Assembly: GCA_947579665.1 (NCBI GenBank)
Contig: OX388350.1
Location: forward strand, 39,775,393 to 39,839,392
DNA length: 64,000 bases
Direction: 5' to 3'
DNA from: Sympetrum striolatum
Lineage: Eukaryota > Arthropoda > Insecta > Odonata > Libellulidae
This document shows positions 1 through 10,806 of this stretch, piece by piece. Under the pieces are notes generated by a model. That model did no database searches, was not told the origin of the DNA, and saw only the letters and a program-made list of their open reading frames with translations. The translations under genes were made by a program, and so were the position numbers. Position 1 is the first letter of the stretch. Each line of letters begins with the position of its first letter.

Positions 1-545
1 GAGCGCTAAATTGCGCGCAGTTTTCCTTGTGTACAATGCCTCAGGTAGCTATTCATCCTCTTTGGCTCCCACTTATTTGTCTTTCCGCTCTTATATAAGT
101 CTCTATCCACGGATATTTCATTGGCGCCGGAACTCAACGTTCACGATTGCGAAAAGCACACAACGGCGACCTCCATTCCGTAACGTTCCGCGGCACAATG
201 AGACCGAAAATTGGACGAGGAAGAAAACAAGTTCCTGTTTTTGATTCGCCCGAAATAAATGTTGAGCAAACCCGCTTGTTATCTAAAAGCCCGGAAGATA
301 TTGCGCCGATCTTGATGAGTCGAGAATGACTCTATTTTGCTTACAATCGCTGGAATTTCAGATAAGTCGGTCGAGTATTTTCAGCTATTTATCGAATGAG
401 ACGAAAAGGATAAAGGCTTGTATATCTCGAATTCTTCCAGGAATAAAATCCCAATTCAGCCATTTATTGCGATTTATAGCTGCATGGAAAATGGCTCAAA
501 ATGCTTCGGTTTCGATTTTCTCGAAATAATGGAATGAAAATATTT
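1..545. other. no gene recognised
   Basis: This stretch is somewhat less AT-rich than what follows and has short overlapping open frames (11-244, 147-329, 326-529) that resemble no family I know. No splice-bounded exon, RNA gene or repeat could be supported. The window edge cuts whatever lies to the left. Confidence 0.5.
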
Positions 546-984
546 CTGTTGGTGGTAGTTTTTTTGGGGACATCTGCAGGTAGTCGCCCTTTCTTAAATG
601 TTTTTTTTTCTCTTGAAATTAAGAATATTTTTATTTTTCTGTAAATGTATTCATTTTATACATGTAATTTACGAAATTTTATAATTGTCAATACTGTATA
701 GTTATTTTTTAAAGTGTTTTCGCGTTTTTTCACCCCCTTTCTCTGTGTTTTTTCTCGCAATGTGGGATTTCTTTGTCAACCTTCAGTCGCAAAGATTTCT
801 CCCCACACTCTACTCTGTCTATTTGTTTTACTTAATATGTGTACAAATTATTCCGACATACGAGGTTAGGTGAAACAGAGGTCCACACAGGCCTAACCCT
901 GCCAATAAAGGGTCTAACTAAACTAAACTAACCCTTCCTAAATTTCGACTACCTGCTGGAGCCCTCCAAAAAACTACCAATAAC
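546..984. repeat. inverted repeat pair enclosing a retroposon tail
   Basis: The left arm (about 546-586) and right arm (about 946-984) are inverted copies. Both carry GGTAGTTTTTT at the outer side and CAGGTAGTCG at the inner side, with short mismatched stretches between. The enclosed 360 bp holds the retroposon 3' end described next. This could be a terminal-inverted-repeat element invaded by a retroposon, or a foldback element. No transposase is present and no target duplication was identified. Confidence 0.5.
690..925 (+). mobile_element. retroposon 3' end, family A (diverged copy)
   Basis: The order of motifs matches the copies near 4400, 33406 and 53265: a T-rich tract, GTGTTTT followed by a purine block, then GGTTAGGTG and AATAAAGGGTC, ending in a short AACTA repeat at about 910-925. 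AATAAA near the end and a short-tandem tail are typical of non-LTR retroposon 3' ends. There is no coding sequence in this copy. It is among the most diverged of the family, so the assignment is tentative. Confidence 0.4.
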
Positions 985-1418
985 CGATTTTTCTTCTGGG
1001 CCCTTCGTTTATTGAACAAACCTTATAATTTCTAGCGATAAATTCGCTGCAGGGAAGCAAAAACATGTCCGAATGGCTTCATAATCGATTTCTACAATTC
1101 AAACGCGGAGAGAACGAAAAATTTACGCCAAGAACATTCCATGAGGAAACGCTTGCTAGTCTGTGTCGCGGCATACCGTTGTGCCATATGACATCCGAAA
1201 TAACCAAGTGTATTAGTTTTACTTAATGCACGAGCTAAATATTCTGAATACTACAATTTTTCATTAGGTTTCGAACATGTAAGCTATATGCACCATGCTT
1301 TCCGAAATATTTACAGGAAAAATTTAAAATATAAATTCGATATGAGAGGCCGTAAATTTATGGACAGCCATAATAATAAATAAATAGCTTTGCAATTCTC
1401 CACTGGATTAATTTGCAC
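985..1418. other. no gene recognised
   Basis: AT-rich sequence without a recognisable frame or repeat boundary. The right end (1381-1418) is conserved-looking flank of the hammerhead-like motif that follows. Confidence 0.5.
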
Positions 1419-1450
1419 CACCGGTTTCACTTCCAAGGAGGCATCTTAAG
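1419..1450 (-). ncRNA. hammerhead-like core (degenerate)
   Basis: Read on the minus strand, the block contains CUUAAGA, a spacer able to pair as UCC/GGA, then GAAACCGGUGG. Compared with the hammerhead consensus CUGANGA-stem II-GAAA-stem III-UH, the third core base is changed (U for G), so catalysis is unlikely. The palindromic ACCGGU after GAA matches the other copies in this window. It is probably a relic of the same retroelement-associated family. Confidence 0.4.
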
Positions 1451-1611
1451 GTGAAAAATGAAAAATCCTGAAAATGCTTCCTCGGAAGGGAAACCAGAGT
1501 ACAAATAAATCCTGCGAAAAATTACAAGCCTTTTCAATTATTACCAAAATATAAACCTCTTTATTTTTAATCTAATTCCATGAAACAAGATCCGATTACG
1601 TCTACAAATTA

Positions 1612-2100
1612 ATTTTTTAGAAAAAGTTGAAAAAAGAAAATTTTTCTGTAGAGGTAGTCAGATTTTGCATCACTGAATTGGATATAGATATGAGAAAATA
1701 AAAGTCACTTTGTTTCACTTTCTCGGATATAGATAAATGTCACAAATTATCAATATAGAATCAAGAAATAATAAAAATGTTTAGCTTTTTTTAGTCCGCA
1801 TGTTAATTTTTTTATGAATTCGAAGCTAATAATAGATGACTAGGGTGGTGATTACATTTAAAAAAGTATAATTTTTCTGAAAAAATTGAAAAAAAAGTTT
1901 TTTTTTTCTGTGGAGACAGTCAGCTACACTGAATTGGATATAAACATCAGAGAATAAAAGTCACTTTGTTTCACTTTCTTGGATATAAATAAATTTCACC
2001 AAGTACCGTCGGAATCAAGAAATTATTAAAATGTTTAATTCCGCAAGATTTATTCATTTTTATGAATTCGAAGGTAATAATGGATGTCTAGGGTGGGTGT
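1612..2100. repeat. two-unit tandem duplication, period about 250 bp
   Basis: Two diverged copies in direct orientation. Shared landmarks are GAATTGGATATA at 1675 and 1931, AAAGTCACTTTGTTTCACTT in both, and TATGAATTCGAAG at about 1814 and 2062. The spacing drifts from 256 to 248 bp because of indels. No open frame spans the units. The divergence indicates an old duplication or a two-unit satellite remnant. Confidence 0.75.
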
Positions 2101-4399
2101 TAACTGCCAGGAAGTAAAGGGAATGGCATTTAATAAGGAATTTTGATGCACATGAACCTACCGAAATACACTCATGTAATATGTGCGCAAGAAATTTGGA
2201 ATACTAAAGTAAACCAACCTATCGAATGGTGCAACTTACGATCTTACGAACTTAGAATCACTTACGTAACGTAACGATAGGCGAACAGTACCTCAGCTCT
2301 GAGTTATTGCTAGTGTAAGCCTTGGGGAAAACAGTTCGAAAGCATAGCTACACGGAACTTGATCATTCTTTGGGTGAATGAGCCACAGAAAGATAAACTT
2401 ACTCACTTAAGGTATTTTAAGAATGAAACTCCGTCTTGGAGAGTCCGAAGGTCTTTAGAATAAAAGAGAAAAGTTTGGGGAATGAAGTCAACAATTTAAT
2501 CACGATCACGCGTGCGAAACCTCTATTCAATCTTGTTGGGAGATAATATCGTTGGCGACGTTTAAAATGTTAATTCGAATTTGGATTCTAGAACTCTCTG
2601 ATGAACCTCGACGTACGCAAACTGCGCAGTATCGGCTCAAGGTGCGGAAATGATACTGAGCTCTCATCTATATTTACTCTGCTAATCAACTTTGGCTAAT
2701 GCACTGATTAGATTAAACCCACCCTTGACTTACGATTCACGGAAATCGTTCACGCTTATAGCGTATGGATTTTCGCCTTGTGTACCCTAATCTGTAGTAT
2801 ATCCAAGTATTTTAACATAATCCACACTGTGTACGTATTTAATTATCATACGTAAGTTAACCCTACAAGAAATACATTTTAAATACCCTTTTTTTCGTTT
2901 CATTTTAAGACTTTTTGCACGCAATGCAATTAGAAATCATGGTCGTAAGAAATCGGCTGGGGCAACATGAGAGAAATTAACAAATACAATCATTTGCATT
3001 TACGAATTTTTATTCGTGTAAACATTCACAAAATATTCCATTTTTTGTAAAAACATGCAATTTTGATAAATCTTACCCATGAATTATCGCAATCGATCTA
3101 AACATATAATGGATAAATAACAAAGACATAAATGAATACATAGATGATAGTTTTCATTTTAGTCATATCATTCAACTTTAATAAACGAGTCTGTACTAAA
3201 TAAGGAAACAGCAAATGACAAAAATTAATAGAATAAAACAAAAACACGAATTGAATGCATAAATAGACCACGGTAACTTCATTAGTTCAAGTTTGTTTGA
3301 ATTTAAGTGAAATATAACATTTCATTATCTCTTTATAATGCCGTGTACTGAGAATTTGAAGGATTTCATCCAGGCACTTAACTACAAAATCTAGGGTAAA
3401 TATGAAAACAAGGGTATACCACTGAGTACTAATTACAACGGGAAATTATGCTGTAATTTCTGATGGCAGGGGCAGCTTGTATTCAGACATGAATACAGGA
3501 CCGTAGGAGAAAAACACTAACCACGGCCTACAAATTGGTACGTGAGTTATTGAGATGATACCTATCATAATAGGCGCTCTTCAATCAACAAAATCGCTCG
3601 TCACGATAAGAATAATCAATACGATGGACTTTAGGACTCTCCTCGAGTGGATATTTTGTATATTTTGAAAACATCGATTCGCATTGTTTCATTTAGGTTG
3701 AACGAACGAAATAAATATTTAGCATTAGATTAAATCTCGCAGTTTCGATGAAACCTTCAACTTTGATTCGGTATGAGGTTGAAACGTAAATAATATTGCT
3801 GAAATGCATTTAAAAGAATACTGTCCAAGATATTTTTCTCTGCTTTACGGAATTGGCTAAGAAATACGCATGTGCTTGAGCCTTAAAAATTCCGGCGAAA
3901 CAGTGGCAACGTATTCTTGCATACCAGAGAGAGAAATTTGCAATGTTTTGGCAGTGTTTACGAGTGCTTTAGTACTTGACATCTTACAAGAAATAGCACT
4001 TCGGCAGACTAATGTGATTTCGGCATGAATTATATTCTCTTCTTTATGTACTGCTGTTTTTCCTTTGCAGACACCTACACTTTTACTGTAATTAATGCAC
4101 GAATTATTTAATATTCCCATTTTTCTTAAAATATTATTCCCAGTTGAAGGTGAAATTGACAATTTCTGGCATAATTTTAAATATATATACACTTAAAGAT
4201 ATCTGGGGTTTCTCATCATCTTTGTCACAACTTATTTTTGTTTTCATCTACAGAGTATCCCTGATAATTAAAAATCAACAAGTGTTATTCCGATAATTTC
4301 GTTATGAATGTGCATATGTAATAATTTTTTCTAAAGCCTGTTCGTGACACTTTCATTTTTCACATTTTAACCTTTTCTTTTCTTTAGAACTTAGTTGCG
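2101..4399. other. no gene recognised
   Basis: AT-rich sequence. The longest open frame (3857-4192, minus, 111 codons) has no recognisable domain and ends in an AT-biased region, so I do not call it a gene. No tRNA-like, repeat or promoter structure was found by eye. Confidence 0.5.
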
Positions 4400-4670
4400 A
4401 CTGTCGCGACCGACATGCCGATAGGTTTTGCAGATTTTTCAGACACTCCTTATCATTAGTGTTTTCCCGTAGGGGCTTTACAATTTCCCAAATAGCTGAC
4501 TTAGATCTTTTATGTAAAACCGAAAAATATACATCTCTTTTTCCTTTTCTTATGCCTTACTCCTTAAAGCTTTTTCTTTCAATCCTTATTAACATAGGGT
4601 TAAATGAAAGAAGAAACTAATGAGTCACAATCTCGCCGTGAAATAAAGCCGCTTTTTTATTATCACCATT
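4400..4670 (+). mobile_element. retroposon 3' end, family A
   Basis: It contains, in order, CCGATAGGTTTTGCAG, a T-rich tract, GTGTTTTCC followed by GTAGGGG, then AGGGTTAAATGAAAGAAGA, ACAATCTCGCC and GAAATAAAGCC. The better preserved copies at 33406 and 53265 have the same block order. No RT sequence is attached, so it is a 3' fragment. AATAAA near the end probably served as the polyadenylation signal. Confidence 0.6.
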
Positions 4671-5165
4671 AAAATCATATAAAACGAATTAATCTCATCT
4701 GACTAAACCTTTACAGCCTTTCCCCTCATGCATGGGCATAGTACGAGGTGAAACTCGACAAAAAATGTTCCGTGGATTAAAAAGTCGGCCTTTCTTCCCA
4801 AACCGCCCTTCTACGAACTTGCTTAACTGTAAACCCGAAAGCGATTCCTAGAAATTTGACGACCTGTATACTATCCAGGAGACCGCTACTTTCCTGGCAA
4901 TTATTCATGGGTAACGCTGCAGTGGACACCAGTGATCCGAATTCGACCAATGACTATTCAAGCAGAGTATCCCTGGTCGCGAAATTCTGTACATCCGCAG
5001 ATTTCTTTAGCAAGAACGTATACTGATAGAACTAATTGAAACCCTAACAATAAAAATTGTGTAATCAATTAATAAAGTAATTGATTTTTAATTTTCGTTT
5101 GCATTGTTATATTGACTTGTCAACCCTTAGTTGACATTTTGTCTTGTCAAATAGTTTTATTGGGC
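4671..5165. other. no gene recognised
   Basis: Mixed-composition sequence with no supported feature. A small AT-rich segment with repeated ATTGA/TCAATTAAT motifs lies at 5040-5100, just before the first 1-kb composite repeat. Confidence 0.5.
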
Positions 5166-6208
5166 GTTTTTACTTTCTCCATATACGAAGTATAGAGAAA
5201 GTATTGTTTTCATGAAAAAATTCGACTTCGAGATTTCAACGGAAATACATGTTTTGGGGTCCCTAGAACACGTTTTGACCATTTTCGGAATGATGTCTGT
5301 GTGTATGTGTGTGTGTGTGTGTCTGTATGTGTGTGTGTGTTAGTGGGCGCTCTATCGTGAAAACTATTGGTCGTATTAATACCAAACTTCGTATATAGTA
5401 CTGTGGTGTGTGCTGTCAGAGTTGATTAGTTTTTGGAGTAAATCGGTTGACCGGAAGTCGAGCTTCATTCATTATAGCTCATTTCCGGTTTTCAAAATAT
5501 CTCCATAAATATGATATATACGTGCATTGTATTACTTATAAAAGTTTTAGATTATGTAATTTACTATAACTTTTATATTTAACATATTTTTGTATCACCG
5601 GTTGATTAGGAGTTATTCGTGAAATACCGATAAACCGGAAGTAGCCGTTATGTACTTTGTGGGCGCTCTAACTTAAAAACGATGCATTATATCAACACCA
5701 AATTTCATATATAGTACTTTATTTAGTTTTTTAAGAGTTGATTAGTTTTTGGAGTAAATCGGTTTACCGGAAGTCGAATTGTATTCTTCAAAGCTCATTT
5801 CCGGTTTTCAAAATATCTCCATAAATATGATATTTAGGTATATACTATTATTAATAAAAGTTTTAGAAAATAAAATTTACTATAACTTTTGGTTGAAACA
5901 TATTTTTGTATCACTGATAGTGTAGGAGTTATTCATGAAATACTGATAAACCTGAAGTTGCTGATTATGTACTTTGTGGGCGCTCTGGGCTCTATGGGCG
6001 AAATGCAAATTTCATCGTTTTTCATCGATCATGTCCCGTAAAACATTATTATTCATGTTTTTGGCGTCAAAGATAATAATATATATATATATTAATCACT
6101 CATATTCCAAGTTTAGATGGAATATAGAGTTCGAAATTACTGCGGTAGATAAATATTTACATCTTATATATATGGAGAAAGTCATGTGCTGGCCACATCA
6201 GATTTTTA
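5166..6208 (+). mobile_element. 1-kb composite interspersed repeat, copy 1
   Basis: The left end begins TTTTTACTTTCTCC, and 5172-5202 forms a hairpin (ACTTTCTC paired with GAGAAAGT). A conserved block of about 100 bp follows, then a TG microsatellite (about 5296-5340). Two internal direct units start at GGGCGCTCT (5345 and 5661, period 316), with a third start at 5978. The element closes with TATGGAGAAAGTCATGTGCT (from 6171). ACTTTCTCCATA at the left and TATGGAGAAAGT at the right are inverted matches. No transposase or RT is encoded, so it is non-autonomous. Confidence 0.85.
5172..5202. repeat. terminal hairpin of the 1-kb repeat
   Basis: ACTTTCTC and GAGAAAGT are perfect inverted 8-mers, separated by 15 bases that add an ATA/TAT pairing inside. 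The same hairpin is at the start of the copies at 6222 and 32354. A third, inverted copy of the 8-mer closes the element, so the left end can pair with itself or with the right end. Confidence 0.75.
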
Positions 6209-6215
6209 TTGTATG

Positions 6216-7256
6216 CTTTTTACTTTCTCCATTTACGCAGTATAGAGAAAGTATTGCTTTCATGAAAAAAATCGACTTCGAGATTTCAACGGAAATACAT
6301 GTTTTGGGGTCGCTAGAACACGTTCTGACCATTTTCGGAATGATGTATGTGTGTGTGTATGTATGTATGTGTGTGTGTGTATGTATGTGTGTCTGTGCTT
6401 GTGGGCGCTCTAACGTAAAAACTATTATTCGTATCAATACCAAATTTCATATATAGTACTGTGGTTGGTGCTGTCAGAGTTGATTAGTTTTTGGAGAAAA
6501 TCAGTTGACCGGAAGTCGAGCTTAATTCTTAGAAGCAAATTTCCAGTTTTGCGAAATATCTCCATTAATATGATATTTAGGTATGTACTATTACTTATAA
6601 AAGTTTTATAAAATGGAATTTACCATAAATTTTGAATTAAACATATTTTTATATCACTGATTGTTTAGGAGTTATTCGTGAAATACTGATAAACCGGAAG
6701 TTGCTGATTATGTACTCTGTGGGCGCTGTAACATGAAAACTATTTGTCGTATCACCACCAAATTTCATAAATAGTACTTTGGTTGGTGGCGTTAGAGTTG
6801 ATTAGTTTTTGGAGTAAATCGGTTTACTGGAAGTTGAGCTTTACTTTTCGGAGCTCGTTTCCGGTTTAGCAAAATATCTCCATTAATCTGGTATTTAGGT
6901 ATATACTATTATTTATAAAAGTTTTAGAAAATGTAATTTACTATAAATTACGTATGAAACATATATTTTTGTATGACTGATTGCTTAGGAGTTATTCATG
7001 AAATACTGATAAACCGGAAGTTGCTGATTATGTACTTAGAAGGCGCTCTGGGCGAAAGGCCAATTTCATCGTTTTTCATCGAGCATGTCCCGAAAAACAT
7101 TATTTATAATGTTTATGACGTAAAAGATAATATGTTATAAATTAATCTCATATCTTCCAAGTTTAGATTGAATATAGAGTTCGAAAATACTGTGGTAGAT
7201 AAGTATTTAAATATAATGTATGGAGAAAGTCATGTGCTGGCCATATCAGATTTTTA
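6216..7256 (+). mobile_element. 1-kb composite interspersed repeat, copy 2
   Basis: It follows copy 1 head-to-tail with only about 8-13 bp between. It has the same block order: hairpin start at 6222, conserved block, TG/TGTA microsatellite (about 6347-6400), units at 6403 and 6721 (period 318), a degraded third start at about 7041, and TATGGAGAAAGTCATG near 7219. An open frame of 160 codons (5974-6456) runs through the junction of copies 1 and 2 and is a by-product of the repeat. Confidence 0.85.
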
Positions 7257-7401
7257 TTTTATGTTTTTATTGTTAGATTTTTAATTCCATGTTTACTTTA
7301 TTATACCTATTTTTTATCTTTTTATGACCTAATCATTCTTTTGTTTTATCATAACTCAACTTTGTGGGCATGTCCTGTTTGAGTTAAATAAATAAATAAG
7401 A
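7257..7401 (+). mobile_element. possible retroposon 3' tail
   Basis: T-rich sequence running into GTTTGAGTT and then an AAAT microsatellite (7385-7398), the usual look of a LINE or SINE 3' terminus. There is no coding part and no second copy in the window, so the call rests on the tail alone. Confidence 0.3.
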
Positions 7402-7999
7402 GCCGTGTTCCAATTTTCTACCATTAATCATAACACTTAACATTCTGTCTCATACATGCATTTTTAAGGATATAAAATACATTGTATACACCCACGTGAA
7501 ATTTATTCCGTAGCCTTTAAAGTTTACAATGTAACGTTATCATTGCGTGAAGGTCATGGTAGAAATTCGCTGTTAAGGGAAGAGTAAAAACAGAGTGGGC
7601 GGCGACACTGTTAACGCGTGGGAGAATCGCGGCTGAGAGAAATGACTAGTTTCGCAGAAAAGAGGAATTCATTATTCAAGCCCGGATTAATATCATGGGC
7701 GAAGTAGGCGGAGAATTTCCAGAATCCAGGTTATCGCTGGAGCTAGGAATGAAAGACGTGAAATTTTAATTACCATGAAAATACCGGGAATAGCTAGAAT
7801 GGAAATATTTCCAGCGGCGAAATTCTAGTTTGTGATCGACTAACACAGAAAAATGCTTATCCTAAATTGTAATGCCTATCCTGCCCTAATTTAACCGACT
7901 CACCCAGTCTGGGTCGTCAACGCTGTTTACCAAACTTGTGTATCTGGAGGACCTAGTTTCGACTTATGTGGAATTTTAATGAACAGAACTTAGGCAAAC
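7402..7999. other. no gene recognised
   Basis: Composition is less AT-biased at 7540-7800 (several CG dinucleotides). No frame, repeat or RNA structure could be supported. Confidence 0.5.
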
Positions 8000-8095
8000 A
8001 TTAAGACAAAACAACTAACTTATCTATCCATTATCCGACCGATTCTCAACTATGCATCACTCAACTGGCATCATATGCACAAATTCTATCCAATA
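8000..8095 (+). pseudogene. LINE reverse-transcriptase relic (thumb region)
   Basis: One frame reads IIRPILNYASLNW in a short peptide of about 27 residues. This matches the helix just beyond the palm of CR1/Jockey-type reverse transcriptases, where a RPILEYASPVW-like string is usual. Nothing upstream is readable, and the relic is cut on the right by the foldback element starting at 8096. The assignment is from motif recognition only. Confidence 0.45.
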
Positions 8096-8513
8096 ACGGG
8101 CTAAAGTTTGATTTTTTTTTCTAAAACGCAAATTTAATTTTTTTAAAAACATAAATACAAAGCAAATTTTTGTTTTCAAGTACAACAATGTTTAATTTAC
8201 AATGTAAAGAAATTATATTATATTATTTGGAATGGAACTTTTATTCGTATGGTTTTAAGAAATTTCTAAACGAATTAGTAGAGTAGAAGTAAATGAAATG
8301 GTCAACAATTAAGACCTTAATTTTGCAAAAAAAATATAATTTAATTGCTAGTCCCGGAGGCGTAAATGTTACACACCAGATATCATTTTTATATACTGTT
8401 CATTAACATTCTAAACTTTACATTTTTGTTCTTGAAAACAAAAATATAATTTGTATTCATGTTTAAAAAAATAAAATCTACGTTATAGACAAAATATCAA
8501 ACATTAGGCCCGT
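8096..8513. mobile_element. foldback/MITE with CGGGC ends
   Basis: The left arm (about 8096-8205) and right arm (about 8408-8513) are long imperfect inverted repeats. Shared landmarks are AACGGGC at the outer ends, GTTTGAT, TTTAATTTTTTTAAA, AATACAAA and TTTTTGTTTTCAAG. About 200 bp of unique AT-rich DNA lies between. No transposase is encoded. The ends show no clear target duplication by eye. Confidence 0.65.
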
Positions 8514-8686
8514 TGCGGGAGACCTAAACATTTTTTAATTCGATTAAATTTTTTTCGGTATACCTATATGTGACCACAGTAACAACTTTTTATCGACTTG
8601 AACTTTTGAATTTCGTAAAAAAGTTTTTCGGGATACACCCTATTGCGTAGGTTCGAAAGAAAAACCATTACGAAGATTCTAAAATT

Positions 8687-8852
8687 GTACCAAATAATTA
8701 AAGTCACTTTATAACTTCCACACATACTTTTTTATTAATAAATACCACCCAGGTTTCGTTTCCGTTCAACATCATCAGGTCTTGAGTTGTATTTATCATT
8801 AAAAAAAGTGTAAATGTGGAATTTACAAAGTGACTTTTATTCATTTGGTACC
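8687..8852. mobile_element. foldback element with a central hammerhead-like core
   Basis: GTACCAAAT...AAAGTCACTTT at the left is mirrored by AAAGTGACTTT...ATTTGGTACC at the right, with AATAAATACCA and GTATTTATC further in. The centre (8743-8778, minus) reads CUGAUGA, a short stem GUU/AAC, then CGAAACC and GGUA. CUGAUGA and GAAA are the invariant hammerhead core. ACC/GGU can form a short stem III with a five-base loop, and UA would be the cleavage dinucleotide. One extra U separates the core from stem II. Confidence 0.6.
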
Positions 8853-10494
8853 AAGAAGAACTTTAACCAGATAACACCATTAATTAGATTCTAAATTGTT
8901 TGATATAACAGTAGTACTTCCGAGGTATACAAATACCACGAGATAAAACACCTCACTCCACAACTTTATAAACAATTTAACCAAAAGATTAAACTTAAAA
9001 CTAAAGTATATTCAAAATAGAATACTTTCCACAATCTAGGATAACGGCCTGAAGACAACAATCAATACATTTACGTTTTCTTTAAATAAATTTAAGGAGG
9101 TGTAATGGTATTTTTCATCTTAAACTGATACATGACATACAAAAATCAAGATAAATATATCCGTTCTGATAACGGCAAAATCACTAAGAATGTCACTTCG
9201 GGGCCTTCAGAATAAATTGCAGGTTCTCGTTGTGTTCAATAAGAAATATATGTAAAATATAATTCAATGTAATAGAAAAGTTTCGACAAGCCCCATTTAT
9301 CGATGAAATACCTTGGAAAATATAGCTCATGCACAAGTTTAAATTATAAGTATATTGGATATTTTGTGGCATATCAAGAGCTTATTTGCTGCACTTCCAT
9401 AGAAGACCAAGCGAGGGAGTCGATTCTTTCTTCGAACGGTTTTCCCATGCGATCCATACGAGAATATTAGGGCTAACACGAAAATACATTCAACAAATTG
9501 CCAATTGGCGCACATCTAGTGGTGTGAAAGGCACTAATTGTCCAAACTCGATGATTTATTTGCACTTGTGATGGTTTCTGGGAAGAGCGACCCTGAATAA
9601 TCGTCTCTTTGTGAGACAAATTCCAAGAATCTTCAAGTGGGACTAATGATTTGTTTTCTTAAAATACATTTGCCATTAGCTTCAGCGCATTATCATTTTG
9701 ATCACTCAAGTTGAAGGGTGAATATTTTATGGTGAAATAGATGGAGAGTGAAATTTGCGCAGCATGACAATGCAGAAAGGATTGAAACGTAACGCTAAGC
9801 CTTTATATGCAATATTTAGGAAAATTTTTGGATAGAATCATAACATAAATGATATCGATCTGTTAAAAAAGCTTACTAGGACATTCACATAAGATTCAAT
9901 CAGGCTATTACTCCACATAATTATCTTGGCAATGAAAATGTAGGATGAATATTTATTTCAGAGAATAAACGACCAAAATTGAGAAGCTTTCATACGAAAT
10001 GAACGTATCAAATGGTAATAGAATCAGGAGAGAGTTTGGATTTCGGTCCGATTCCCAGTGGTAGCCCATTTACGAAATGACCTATGCTGTTGAAGCACTT
10101 TTGACAGTATTACTTATTAATTGTTAATTATATTTTACTACATTCGTTTATGTCAGTGTTTTAACTCTGCAACTTGATTTTGTAAGCCAATTCCTGGCAA
10201 GATAGCTAAAAATGTGAAATTAATATTTGTGACTGTTAAATTTCTGAAGTGCATATGCAAGTTTTATGAATATATTAATGCTCTTAATAAATAAAGGAAT
10301 TCTTCCGTTCCTCTTTTAGTAAACAAAAAATAAAAAAAATGTTATGGTGTTCCACCGAGCTCCGAGCCTTCTCTTGTTGATCATATACTGAAGAAATCAT
10401 TATAGATTATTATTAAATATCTTTAAAAAGCTCGGATGACTTCCTAGGAAGCAAGAAACCATTCGACAAGTCTCCCTTTAAATTCCAGCTCGTG
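8853..10494. other. no gene recognised
   Basis: AT-rich sequence. A 61-codon frame at 9386-9571 has no family likeness. No repeat boundaries or RNA structures were seen. Confidence 0.5.
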
Positions 10495-10806
10495 CGCTAT
10501 CAACAATTACCAGAAGGCTCATAAGAAAACCGTCTCCTCAGTCAGTCATCGACGACGCTATCGAGTGTCCGACGCAATGCAGCGCCTTCATCAAAGGCTC
10601 GCAGAAGCCGCACCACGTCTGCACGATCGATGGGATGCAGCGATGGCAAGCGGCACACTGACTGCTAAAGAGAGAAACAAAACAAACACGCCAGAGCGTG
10701 CATTACATCACGGAAGCGACCTGGAGTCAGTCTGCCGAAGCACTACGGCTATTTCTCGGTGCCTACCGGAGTTGAACCGCAGGTCCTTAACCCCGTAACT
10801 GCGCAA
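10495..10806 (-). repeat. GC-raised block with a tRNA-like end, possible SINE
   Basis: The block is much richer in CG dinucleotides than its surroundings. On the minus strand its first part (10745-10806) reads GGGGTTAAGGACC and then GCGGTTCAACTCCGG, a good pol III B-box with a plausible A-box side. The remaining 250 bp would then be the SINE body. A 77-codon plus-strand frame (10565-10798) overlaps it and looks incidental. There is no second copy in the window, so the element call is tentative. Confidence 0.35.

Noticed and set aside
885..935. Telomere-type repeat (CCTAAC-like strings near 890-935)
   Set aside because: The strings are AACTA/AACTAA repeats at a retroposon 3' end, not TTAGG arrays.
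3857..4192. 111-codon minus-strand frame
   Set aside because: Read for zinc-finger, transposase and RT motifs; none found.
6198..6456. Open frames on both strands with MKKIDFEISTEIHVLG and Cys/Val or Thr/His repeats
   Set aside because: They lie inside the 1-kb repeat, recur in the copy at 32353, and the low-complexity part is translated TG microsatellite. Not a host protein.
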